A stretch of 64,000 nucleotides of DNA from Diadema setosum (GCF_964275005.1 NC_092705.1:17763385-17827384); one strand, 5' to 3'. Positions 36,839 through 46,859 are shown, counted from the first letter of the stretch. Translations and numbers: made by a program. Notes: generated by a model from the letters alone, not told the origin.

Positions 36839-37539
36839 CGTAGCGCCACTATTAACGACGGCTGAAGAATAACTCTGTTCTTTTTTCGATAAACACTGTT
36901 TATCGAGAAAAAACTCTGTTTATCGAGCGAAAAACTCTGTTTATCGAGCGAAAAACGCTGTTTATCGAGCGATAAACAGTGTTTATCGGCGATAAACTCT
37001 GTTTATCGAGCGATAAACAGCGTTTTTCTCGATAAACATTGTTTATCGCCGAAAAACACTGTTTATCGGCGATAAACAGGAGTTTTTCGCGACAAAAACT
37101 GTTTATCGACGATAAACACTGTTTATCGCCGACAAACAGTGTTTATCGAGAAAAACGCTGTTTATCGCTCGATAAACAGAGTTTATCGCCGATAAACACT
37201 GTTTATCGCCGAAAAACACTGTTTATCGGCGATAAACAGTGTTTATCGAGCGAAAAACACTGTTTATCAAGTGATAAACAGTGTTTATCGAGAAAAAAAG
37301 AGTTTTTCGCGACAAACACTGTTTATCGCCGACAAACAATGTTTATCGAGAAAAACGCTGTTTATCGCTCGATAAACAGAGTTTATCGCCGATAAACACT
37401 GTTTATCGCTCGATAAACAGCGTTTTTCGCTCGATAAACAGAGTTTTTCGCTCGATAAACAGAGTTTTTTCTCGATAAACAGTGTTTATCGAAAAAAGAA
37501 CAGAGTTATTCTTCAGCCGTCGTTAATAGTGGCGCTACG
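36839..37539. repeat. Perfect 206-bp inverted repeat around a 289-bp spacer
   Basis: I compared the left arm (36839-37044) base by base with the reverse complement of the right arm (37334-37539) and found no difference over 206 bp. The first ~46 bp of each arm are non-repetitive (CGTAGCGCCACTATTAACG onward), so the pairing is not only a consequence of the palindromic units. The spacer consists of the same units in a different order. Confidence 0.92.
36885..37497. repeat. Array of ~31 palindromic TTTATCG/CGATAAA units
   Basis: Each unit is 19-21 bp of the form TTTATCGNNCGATAAACASTG or a variant in which one half is AAAAAC or TTTTTCG. Nearly every unit is close to its own reverse complement, so each can form a small hairpin. 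A higher-order copy exists about 200 bp apart: AGAAAAACGCTGTTTATCGC occurs at about 37149 and 37349 with the same units after it. No spacers of unique sequence separate the units. Confidence 0.95.
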
Positions 37540-37885
37540 ACTCTGCGTATAGACAGAGCCGTATAGAGGTATATATCTAACAACTCTGACCGCCGTGGCG
37601 TCGATTGGAGGGTCTCGTCCGGACCGGGGTCGGCTGCATTGAATTGCGCACGTGGTATATGACATTCCTGCACTACTGTGACAGTCTTCGAGTTCGATCG
37701 AGCTATCACTATCAGTATCACCATATCAGTAACAGTATTTCGTGCGTAGCATACACGTGTACGGCAGGCCGCAGGCTCACTGATACAGATCAGTGCTACA
37801 GTATACTGATACAGGCGAGCGAGCAGACTGTACCAGAGCCACCAGAGCCATTGTGCGGCGCCTCTTACGACGGCTAACGAATAAC

Positions 37886-38075
37886 TGTGTTTTTCGATAA
37901 ACAGTGTTTTTCGATAAACAGTGTTTATCGAGCGAAAAACACTGTTTATCAAGTGATAAACAGTGTTTATCGAGAAAAACTCAGTTTATCGACCGATAAA
38001 CAGAGTTTTTCGTGATAAACACTGTTTAGCACTTGATAAACAGTGTTTTTCGGCGATAAACAGTGTTAATCGGCA
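37886..38075. repeat. Second, shorter array of the same palindromic units
   Basis: About nine units of the TTTATCG/CGATAAA type. A ~49-bp stretch (37929-37977, starting GAGCGAAAAACACTG) is identical to 37249-37297 in the long array, including the rarer form TTTATCAAGTGATAAA. It is therefore a duplicated piece of the long array, not an independent expansion. Confidence 0.9.
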
Positions 38076-38385
38076 TTATTGGTGAAACGGCGCGCCATAT
38101 ACGCGACACCTGTACATTGTGTATCATAACAAACACATTATCCAATAATTAAAATAACACGCAAAATTAACGCTTTCATAAGTGTAAGCCACAGACTCTA
38201 CACGCGTACATTATACCTCTTTATACAAAATGTCATCATTGTGGTGTAAATAGGAAGGAATAAAAGGAATCAGATCAATGAAAATAAAATTTGATCAAAG
38301 TAACAAGAAACTCATTATCCGAATACGACAAGCGACATAATATTGGGTAAACTAGTTCTCCTTCTCGTAACATAAATATATACAG

Positions 38386-38748
38386 TTAAAGGGGAAGGCT
38401 AGTAACTGATCAGTGGGAATCAGTGGAAATGCTGGGAGATGATTGTTCCAATCCTTATGGGATCATTCAAGAGTTCATTGTATATCTATTGTTGTGTGAA
38501 AATGATTTGCTTCAGAACGGTCTCATATTCAAGTGATGTGCAGATTAATGCTCCGTCACTGACCAGGGACGCTAACCTGGAAGCATTAAACTGCACATTA
38601 CTTGAATATGAGACCATTCTGAAGCAAATCATTTTCACACAACAATAGATATACAATGAACTCTTGAATGAATCCCATAAGGATTGGAACAATCAACCCC
38701 AGCATTTCCACTGATTCCCACTGATCAGTTACTAGCCTTCCCCTTTAA
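38386..38748. mobile_element. 363-bp hairpin MITE, TTAA-ended
   Basis: The two halves (about 38386-38556 and 38575-38748) are near-perfect inverses, ending TTAAAGGGGAAGGCTAG and CTAGCCTTCCCCTTTAA, with a small loop around 38560. Both strands therefore show nearly the same open frame. TTAA at both outer ends would fit a TTAA-targeting superfamily such as piggyBac or Kolobok, but this is inference from ends only. Arm divergence is low, suggesting a recent copy. Confidence 0.9.
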
Positions 38749-39479
38749 ATAGAATTTCTATTGCATTAAGGAAGCATATTACAATCATACAGTACAAAAA
38801 GCAATGCTTAAAGCCGAATATGAGAGAAGCCGGAAAGGTCAAGAGAGAACGGGAAATAGTAGTATTGATTGTAACATACACACAACGGGAAATAAAAACC
38901 TACCCATTGCAAATCAAAAGCTACAAAATGAAATGTCATATAAACCCCGCATCATTGAATATACAAAAACATATCATCGATGCAGGACATGTAGATAAAA
39001 GGGGGACAACCAGTCAGTGGTCATAAAACTTGATCATAATATCGTTGGTTCGTCATCCAAATACACGTGCACCAAAAATTGTTTTGCGTGAGATTATTAT
39101 ACTTCTCTTGACATGAATATGCTGTATAAGGTTAACCGTTATCAGTATCGTACGAAGAAAGCAATGATACGGTAAAACACAAAGGGCTGCATAAAATACC
39201 ATCATGAGTAAAGGTACAACATTGATAACAATTTCCGAGCAATTTTAAGAAAGCTGGCAAAACAATGCTCACAATACCAGGAAACATTACAAGGAAATTA
39301 TAATTGCCGATGAACATGATGCAAAACAAACGTAAGACCTGTATAACATCATTTGGAATTCAATAGTTTAGTCATGAATGGTACTGGGCTATTTTTGTAA
39401 CGGTTGGTGCGGCACCTAGGTTCTTTGTACAACTTTGTATGTCTTGAAGATCTTGCGCAATCCTTGTTTGTAAAAAAAA
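38749..39479. other. Unassigned sequence inside the candidate foldback element
   Basis: No coding region, terminal repeat or tandem structure is recognised. Frames at 38804-39026 overlap in two phases and have no family signature. Confidence 0.4.
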
Positions 39480-40170
39480 AAGAAAAAAAATGACTTTCCC
39501 TTCTGAAATTTGCATTTTTTAACAAAAAATTACAATCATGGCGGCCATTTTGAAAAAAATGGCCGCCATGGCCGTTGAGGGCGCAATTTCCAATGGCCCA
39601 ATATCTAGATTTATTTTGAATGTAATAAACATTTATGGGCAAAATCTTATTAACTTTTTTCCTTCTGAAATTTGCAAAATCATTGAGGAAGTGGCACATT
39701 AAACAGCCATTTTGAAAAATGGCTGTCATGGACGTTGAGGGCGCAATTAACAATTGCCAAATATTTAATTTCATTTTGTATGTAATTTTGCACTTGTTTG
39801 CAAAATCTTACTGGCTTTCCTTCCTGAAGTGAGTAAATATTTTGAAAAAAATGACATTTATGGCGGCCATTTTGGAAAAGGCTTCCATGGCCGTTGAGGG
39901 CGCTATTTCCGATGACCCGATATGTAGATTTATTTTGAATGTAATTTCCCATTTGTAACCAAAATCTTATTGACTTTTCTCTCCTAAAATTTGCAAATTT
40001 TACGAAAACATGGCATTTATGGCAGCCAGTTTGAAAAATGGCTGCCATGGACGTTGAGGGCGCTATTTACGATGACCCTATATCTAAATTTAATCTGAAC
40101 GTGTATGTCAACCTGTGGACGAAATTTGGTGCTTTTATCACAAAATGAACAATTGTTCGGCTATGCCGCT
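39480..40170 (-). repeat. Inverted array of the ~160-bp unit, right arm
   Basis: About four units in the opposite orientation to the left arm. Each contains ATGGCGGCCATTTTGAAAAA or a variant followed by GGCCGTTGAGGGCGC. The GCCATTTT words are near 39545, 39708, 39866 and 40030. The outer end is GCTATGCCGCT at 40160-40170, the inverse of 34346. Confidence 0.9.
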
Positions 40171-40864
40171 CCACTAATATGGTTAGATGCCTCATCGCTT
40201 GGGGTGGATTAGAATCATGCCTTATATTAAGTTATCATGTTTAGGGTTGTCTCTGGTTATTACATTTAGGGTCGACATTACATTAGCGTTAAGATATGAT
40301 AGGTTTAGGGTTGAAATTACCTTAATGCTTAAAATGTGTTTCATGTAACGATGTCTCCGGCTATTATATTTAGGATTGCCTTGATTATCACATTTCGGTT
40401 CAAGTTTTGTTACATTTAGGGTCGATACTTCTTGGGTCAGTAATGCTATACTAGATTTTGTGGTCAAAAATATCCTTACATCTTTTATCTTTATCAAATT
40501 TACAGTTAAAATGAAAAATGAAAAAGTTGAAATGTCTTACATTTCACCGTTGTCTGCGATTATCACATTAAGGGTTAACAGTGTATTACACTTATGTGTT
40601 ATAATAGTACATTATGCTAAAGCTTTATCAGGGTGGTGACACACACGCTTCTGACTGAGCCATATAGCCGCCCTGTAATATGAATAATTCAAACATTTGC
40701 TTGCGTAGCGAGGGAAAACCGAGGTTTCTCAAGGTCTCGTATATCCTTTGGACGAGGCCTCGCGCGCTGCTTGCCTCTCAGCAGTGTCTGAAAATAAACT
40801 AACGCAGTATGCGTGACAGCAGTGATGGCTGGATCGAGCCGCGTCAGCCCCACAGAACTAACTA

Positions 40865-41218
40865 GGTAGAATGCTCAAGCAGGATCTCAAAGGGTAGCCA
40901 GGGTTCGTTCAAGTATTAGTCTAGTTTTCAGACCCTTTGCCAACTGGGCTCGGCAGCGACATAAGTCGCTTCCCCGCGACGAAGTCGCCGAAGTCGCCGC
41001 CTTTGTATTCGACAAAGGCAAGACAAATCCAGCTAAACCTACTCCAGTTTTTGACGTTGGGGGCGTCAATATCCTGTATAGCAAAATGATACAAGAAGGG
41101 TCTGGAAGCCAAACTAGCTCAAGTTAGTCCGAAGACGAACCAAAAATGGCGGCGTGTGCGCGCAACAGACTGGCTGTAAAGCTACGCGTGAGTTGCGAAT
41201 GGGCTTGAGCATTCTACC
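40865..41218. mobile_element. 354-bp MITE 1, TA-flanked (copy A)
   Basis: The ends GGTAGAATGCTCAAGC and GCTTGAGCATTCTACC are exact inverses and TA lies outside both, a TA target duplication. The interior is GC-rich with CGACGAAGTCGCCGAAGTCG-type repeats and no transposase. Its duplicate is at 44059-44411. Confidence 0.9.
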
Positions 41219-41220
41219 TA

Positions 41221-41702
41221 TATAGGGCTCACACCTGTAAATAAGATGGAATGTCCCAGACCCCTTCACAAATTCGTACCAAGGATACCAAGGTAAATGA
41301 CGAAAAAAAATTAATTAAAAATCAGTAACGCAGTTTGGCATAAAACTGTACAGTTGCAGATATTGAGTATGAATTCCTCTACAAATTGCATTTTGGTTTG
41401 AAGATGAAGGCTTTTCTACTGGAATTTGAAGGGACTATATTATTTTATTGGGTGCGTGTACGGAAAATAGTTGATTTTTTGAGTGACAAGAACTCGTAGT
41501 CTGACTTTGCGGACCCATGGACAGAGTTTAAGCCAAAGAACCTGCCTTGCAAATTTGATGGATGACAGGGTATAGCTCACTTACCCAGGTTAGTGAAGAT
41601 GAAACTCCTCATTGCTCCCAGCTATTTTACAGAATTTTTTTGAAATTTGAATTTTAACACACGTCTCTGTATGGGGAATTATTTACCCGTGTGAACCCTA
41701 TA
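41221..41702. mobile_element. 482-bp MITE 2 (copy A)
   Basis: The left end TATAGGGCTCACACCTG then TAAATAA is the inverse of TTATTTACCCG then TGTGAACCCTATA at the right, with two to three mismatches over about 24 bp. It begins 2 bp after MITE 1. It has no coding content. Siblings are at about 44414-44895 and a right half at 45316-45576. Confidence 0.85.
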
Positions 41703-41789
41703 GAGAATGCACGCAATGCACACAAGTCAATGGGAAGTATTCATCCCATACAAACTCTGCTGGTTTATGTTGATTTATTCTGTCAAATC

Positions 41790-41832
41790 CCTCCCTCCCC
41801 TCCCCCTACCCCTCTCCCCCCCCCCCCCCCAA
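41790..41832. repeat. C-rich low-complexity tract (copy A)
   Basis: A run of C with CT and CCTA interruptions. The copy in A' (about 44985-45052) is longer, so this tract has expanded or contracted since duplication. Confidence 0.85.
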
Positions 41833-42107
41833 CTCTGCTTATTAAACTACAATTTGTTTTCTTATTATGTTCTTGTGGTACTAGATCTTGATAGAAACTA
41901 TAGTCATCAGTATCACACAACTTTGAATGATTGTATCATTTTAATGTATTTCTTTGTTTTAGCTACCACTGAAACACCTCAAAATAGGCCTAGGCCTACA
42001 TCAAGTTGATCTGTTTGATAAATAAAAGTGTTTTACAGTACTTTGTAGGCAATAAGGTAATGATGACACCCCTTAATGAAGGTTAGCTACCTGCATCTGC
42101 ATCTGTA

Positions 42108-43089
42108 TAGAAACTGGTTAGTTCAATTCGGTAGAATTATAAGGTTGCAATAGAAAAAAAAAATCAGTTTCCTTTTGAATGTGTATATAGGATGAGTTGA
42201 AAGTGAAAGAAAGGTCGACAGGAAAGAAATGCATAAAATACAATTAAGATGATTAAATGACGCTTTGAAATGAAAATGAAATTGTATCATCCAATGTGAC
42301 AGGGAAAAGAAAAAGGCCCCCAGAAGTTTTGTATGTTGATTGAATTCGAACGTTCAAAGTACGAAGTTGTGTTCCTATAAATCAAATTGAAACTGGTATT
42401 TGGCACGAATTTGAACGTCTATCCAGCTGGAGCGAAATTGAATGCCAACTTTGAGTCGTTAAATTGAATGAATTTCTCTCTAAATTTAATGAAATAAAAT
42501 CTAAAAGGAATGACATAAAATGAAATTGAATACTCAAAGAATTAAATGAACCGTGAGAGCAGAGCAGTGACCGAAATCGCTTGAATTTGAACGCCTTTTT
42601 ATTAATTCGAATGCAAATCTGATGAAATTGGGCGGGAAAACCTAATAGATAAGCTCAATATAGCCATAAACAGTACAACAGGACTGGCCGGATGGAGCCA
42701 GTGAAAATAGGTGGATCGTACTCGATACTTTTTTTTTTTTTCAGGAGAGAATCACGTGAATTACGTACGGCCTCCCCGCAACAAATGTTGCTTTTGATAG
42801 TAATACCAGACAGCTTCATTGCGTTAATATTCAATTAACACTTAGCTCGAACTGAAGGGTTGGGAGCGGTGTTTTGTGTACGCAACGCATTTCGTTGGGT
42901 CATTCCGGCAAGTATCATGGCTGACGAATGAGACTAACTCACATGGAAGAGAAATCTGGGTGAACGCGAGGCCGAGTGGCGCAGCTATACGAGACCTAGC
43001 CTTTAGCCAATATGGTCTGAGCTTATATCCCATGTGTGTCTGAATCGAGACTAATTGCGATACAGCAACGAACACAGTCGGAGGGGCTG
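42108..43089 (+). repeat. Block B (~980 bp), inverted copy at 45588-46571
   Basis: The block starts TATAGAAACTGGTTAGTTC and ends CAGTCGGAGGGGCTG. The inverse of nearly the whole block occurs at 45588-46571. It contains repeated GAATTTGAACG and GAATGCAAATCTGATG words and no coding region I recognise. B lies between copies A and A'. Confidence 0.9.
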
Positions 43090-44058
43090 TATGTAATTTT
43101 GCACTTGTTTGCAAAATCTTACTGGCTTTCCTTCCTGAAGTGAGTAAATATTTTGAAAAAAATGACATTTATGGCGGCCATTTTGAAAAATGGCTTCCAT
43201 GGCCGTTGAGGGCGCTATTTCCGATGACCCGATATGTAGGTTTATTTTGAATGTAATTTCCCATTTGTAACCAAAATCTTATTGACTTTTCTCTCCTAAA
43301 ATTTGCAAATTTTACGAAAACATGGCATTTATGGCAGCCATTTTGAAAAATGGCTGCCATGGACGTTGAGGGCACTATTTACGATGACCCTATATCTAAA
43401 TTTAATCTGAACGTGTTTGTCATGTTTATCATGTTTAGGGTTGTCTCTGGTTATTACATTTAGGGTCGACATTACATTAGGGTTAAGATATGATAGGTTT
43501 AGGGTTGAAATTACCTTAATGCTTAAAATGTGTTTCATGTAACGATGTCTCCGGCTATTATATTTAGGATTGCCTTGATTATCACATTTCGGTTCAAGTT
43601 TTGTTACATTTAGGGTCGATACTTCTTGGGTCAGTAATGCTATACTAGATTTTGTGGTCAAAAATATCCTTACATCTTTTATCTTTATCAAATTTACAGT
43701 TAAAATGAAAAATGAAAAAGTTGAAATGTCTTACATTTTACCGTTGTCTGCGATTATCACATTAAGGGTTAACAGTGTATTACACTTATGTGTTATAATA
43801 GTACATTATGCTAAAGCTTTATCAGGGTGGTGACACACACGCTTCTGACTGAGCCATATAGCCGCCCTGTAATATGAATAATTCAAACATTTGCTTGCGT
43901 AGCGAGGGAAAACCGAGGTTTCTCAAGGTCTCGTATATCCTTTGGACAAGGCCTCGCGCGCTGCTTGCCTCTCAGCAGTGTCTGAAAATAAACTAACGCA
44001 GTATGCGTGACAGCAGTGATGGCTGGATCGAGCCGCGTCAGCCCCACAGAACTAACCA

Positions 44059-44411
44059 GGTAGAATGCTCAAGCAGGATCTCAAAGGGTAGCCAGGGTTC
44101 GTTCAAGTATTAGTCTAGTTTTCAGACCCTTTGCCAACTGGGCTCGGCAGCGACATAAGTCGCTTCCCCGCGACGAAGTCGCCGAAGTCGCCGCCTTTGT
44201 ATTCGACAAAGGCAAGACAAATCCAGCTAAACCTACTCCAGTTTTTGACGTTGGGGGCGTCAATATCCTGTATAGCAAAATGATACAAGAAGGGTCTGGA
44301 AGCCAAACTAGCTCAAGTTAGTCCGAAGACGAACCAAAATAGCGGCGTGTGCGCGCAATAGACTGGCTGTAAAGCTACGCGTGAGTTGCGAATGGGCTTG
44401 AGCATTCTACC
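44059..44411. mobile_element. MITE 1, copy A'
   Basis: Same ends and interior as 40865-41218. The left flank has CCA where copy A has CTA, so the TA duplication is lost on this side by mutation after duplication. Confidence 0.88.
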
Positions 44412-44413
44412 TA

Positions 44414-44895
44414 TATAGGGCTCACACCTGTAAAGATGGAATGTCCCAGACCCCTTCACAAATTCGTACCAAAGATACCAAGATAAATGACGAAAAAAAA
44501 ATTAATTAAAAATCAGTAACGCAGTTTGGCATAAAACTGTACAGTTGCAGATATTGAGTATGAATTCCTCTACAAATTGCATTTTGGTTTGAAGATGAAG
44601 GCTTTTCTACTGGAATTTGAAGGGACTATATATTTTTTTATTAGGTGCGTGTACGGAAAATAGGTGATTTTTTGAGTGACAAGAACTCGTAGTCTGACTT
44701 TGCGGACCCATGGACAGAGTTTAAGCCAAAGAACCTGCCTTGCAAATTTGATGGATGACAGGGTATAGCTCACTTACCCAAGTTAGTGAAGATGAAACAC
44801 CTCATTGCTCCCAGCTATTTTACAGAATTTTTTGAAATTTGAATTTTAACACACGTCTCTGAATGGGGAATAATTTACCCGTGTGAGCCCTATAG
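44414..44895. mobile_element. MITE 2, copy A'
   Basis: Same element as 41221-41702. The right end reads GTGTGAGCCCTATAG, closer to a perfect inverse of the left end than copy A. Confidence 0.85.
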
Positions 44896-45315
44896 AGAAT
44901 GCACGCAATGCCCACAAGTCAATGGGAAGTATTCATCCCATACAAACTCTGCTGGTTTATGTTGATTTATTCTGTCAAATCCCTCCCTCCCCTCCCCTAC
45001 CCCCCCCCCCTCTCCCCTTACCCCCTCTACCCCCTCCCCCCCCCCCCTCCAAACTCTGCTTATTAAACTACAATTTGTTTTCTTATTATGTTCTTGTGGT
45101 ACTAGATCTTGGTAGAAACTATAGTCATCAGTATCACACAACTTTGAATGATTGTGTCATTTTAATGTATTTCTTTGTTTTAGCTACCACTGAAACACCT
45201 CAAAATAGGCCTATGCCTACATCAATTTGATCTGTTTGATAAATAAAAGTGTTTTACAGTACTTTGTAGGCAATAAGGTAATGATGACACCCCTTAATCA
45301 AGGATAACTACCTGC

Positions 45316-45576
45316 ATCTTTGTATGCGTGTACGGAAAATGGGTGATTTTTCGAGTGACAAGAGCTCGTAGTCTGGCCTTGCGGACCCTTGGACAGAGTT
45401 TGAGCCGAAGAACCTGCCTTGCAAATTTGATGGATGACAGGGTGTAGCTCACTTATCCAGGTTGGTGAGGATGAAACACCTCATTTCTCCCAGCTATTTT
45501 ATAGAATTTTTTTTGAAATTTGAATTTTAACACACGTCTCTATATGGGGAATTATTTACCCGTGTGAGCCCTATAG
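45316..45576. mobile_element. MITE 2, third copy, right half only
   Basis: GCGTGTACGGAAAATGGGTG to GTGTGAGCCCTATAG matches the right ~250 bp of MITE 2 with more differences than the other two share. It joins copy A' directly on the left and block B' on the right. Confidence 0.85.
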
Positions 45577-45587
45577 TTCTGTGGTCA

Positions 45588-46571
45588 GCCCCTCCGACTG
45601 TGTTCGTTGCTGTATCGCAATTAGTCTCGATTCAGACACACATGGGATATAAGCCCTGACCATATTGGCTAAAGGCTAGGTCTCGTATAGCTGCGCCACT
45701 CGGCCTCGCGTTCACCCAGATTTCTCTTCCATGCGAGTTAGTCTCATTCGTCAGCCATGATACTTGCCGGAATGACCCAACGAAATGCTTTGCGTACACA
45801 AAACACCGCTCCCAACCCTTCAGTTCGAGCTAAGTGTTAATTGAATATTAACGCAATGAAGCTGTCTGGTATTACTATCAAAAGCAACATTTGTTGCGGG
45901 GAGGCTGTACGTAATTCACGTGATTCTCTCCTGAAAAAAAAAAAACAGTATCGAGCTCGATCCACCTAGTTTCACTGGCTACATCCGGCCAGTCCTGTTG
46001 TACTGTTTATGGCTATATTGAGCTTATCTATTGGGTTTTCCCGCCCAATTTCATCAGATTTGCATTCGAATTAATAAAAAGGCGTTCAAATTCAAGCGAT
46101 TTCGGTCACTGCTCTGCTCTCACGGTTCATTTAATTCTTTGAGTATTCAATTTCATTTTATGTCATTCTTTTTAGATTTTATTTCATTAAATTTAGAGAG
46201 AAATTCATTCAATTTAACGACTCAAAGTTGGCATTCAATTTCGCTCCAGCTGGATAGACGTTCAAATTCGTGCCAAATACCAGTTTCAATTTGATTTATA
46301 GGAACACAACTTCGCACTTTGAACGTTCGAATTCAATCAACATACAAAACTTCTGCGGGCCTTTTTTTTTCACTGTCACATTGGATGATACAATTTCATT
46401 TTCATTTCAAAGTGTTATTTAATCATCTTAATTGTATTTTATGCATTTCTTTCCTGTCGACCTTTCTTTCACTTTCAACTCATCCTATATACACATTCAA
46501 AAGGAAACTGATTTTTTTTTTTCTATTGCAACCTTATAATTCTACCGAATTGAACTAACCAGCTTCTATAA
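45588..46571 (-). repeat. Block B', inverted copy of 42108-43089
   Basis: Starts CAGCCCCTCCGACTG and ends GAACTAACCAGCTTCTATA, the inverse of block B. Differences are scattered (for example in the A-run near 45937 and the T-run near 46371). Frames at 46031-46558 come from this repeat, not from a gene. Confidence 0.9.
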
Positions 46572-46859
46572 CTCCTTATCTAAGAACCTACGTTTCACGT
46601 ATCGATTGCTACGTATATTAGCTCCTATTATTATACTCATACGATTATATCTCTATTTATACCTTGTTCTTTCTCGCGTCACTTTCCTCCCACTCTCTCA
46701 ACATACTTATGACGAGATCGCTGTCTCTGCTGAACGTTTTTGTCTGTTCTGTTCTGTTCTGTTCTTTTACTGTTATTCTAGTTTTTTCTCATTTTGTCTC
46801 ATCTCATAGTCAACTCTCCGTTGTACTGTTACTCTATTTCAGTCCCGTTTCATGTTCAT

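Larger units (their letters stand above)
36794..38110. mobile_element. ~1.3-kb element built of palindromic ~20-bp units
   Basis: Outer inverted ends: GTATGGCGCGCCGTTTC and CCAATAATGCCGAT at about 36801-36833, and their inverse ATCGGCATTATTGG and GAAACGGCGCGCCATA at about 38060-38093. Inside are a long array (36885-37497), a ~340-bp non-tandem core (37540-37880) and a short array (37886-38075). A TAACGACGGCTGAAGAATAA-type word flanks the long array on both sides in opposite orientation, and a worn direct copy (TTACGACGGCTAACGAATAA) starts the short array. No transposase is present. It looks like a foldback-type non-autonomous DNA transposon, but I know no family with this unit. Confidence 0.7.
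34346..40170. mobile_element. Candidate ~5.8-kb foldback transposon with tandem-repeat arms
   Basis: The left arm (34346-35795) and right arm (about 39480-40170) are inverted relative to each other. Both have the same outer end AGCGGCATAGC, the same subterminal TGATAAAAGCACCAAATTTC, and the same ~160-bp tandem unit (about nine and four copies). This is the layout of foldback elements such as Drosophila FB/Galileo and the TU elements of sea urchins, whose inverted arms contain tandem repeats. ATGGTTA lies close outside both ends, a possible target duplication. The interior (35.8-39.5 kb) holds three nested elements and no transposase that I recognise. Two independent insertions in opposite orientation remain possible. 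Confidence 0.55.
39776..42107. repeat. Segmental duplication, copy A (~2.3 kb)
   Basis: This block matches 43090-45310 almost base for base, starting TATGTAATTTTGCACTTG and running to CTACCTGCATCT. It includes the last two or three ~160-bp units of the right foldback arm, an AT-rich stretch, MITE 1 (40865-41218) and MITE 2 (41221-41702). Copy A keeps ~110 bp around 40108-40215, with the foldback end, that copy A' lacks. Confidence 0.92.
43090..45312. repeat. Segmental duplication, copy A' (~2.2 kb)
   Basis: Direct copy of 39776-42107 with only scattered differences, plus a ~110-bp deletion that removes the foldback terminus and a longer C-rich tract. It holds second copies of MITE 1 (44059-44411) and MITE 2 (44414-44895). 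Minus-strand open frames occur at the same relative places in both copies and are not genes. Confidence 0.92.

Noticed and set aside
36011-36849. Overlapping frames of 122-150 codons on both strands
   Set aside because: They overlap a MITE and low-complexity purine-rich DNA, several frames are open at once, and no domain or splice context is visible.
37039-37478. Open frames of 118 and 65 codons with repeated FIDDKHCLSPTN-like words
   Set aside because: They are read-through of the palindromic ~20-bp array; unit length variation happens to keep a frame open. There is no start context or family.
36885-37497. CRISPR-like look of the ~20-bp repeats
   Set aside because: Units are contiguous with no unique spacers, and the window is eukaryotic.
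38439-38692. Two matching ~69-codon frames on opposite strands
   Set aside because: They mirror each other because the DNA is a near-perfect hairpin; this marks a MITE, not two genes.
40225-40310. TTTAGGGT words resembling telomere repeats
   Set aside because: They are spaced irregularly by 20-30 bp among unrelated sequence, not tandem, and the same block is in the segmental duplication.
42963-43010. GGCCGAGTGGCGCAGC resembling a Ser/Leu tRNA A box
   Set aside because: No B box or cloverleaf follows at the required distance.
40887-44306. Repeated 63- and 65-codon minus-strand frames
   Set aside because: They lie entirely within the two copies of MITE 1, in two overlapping phases, with no known domain.
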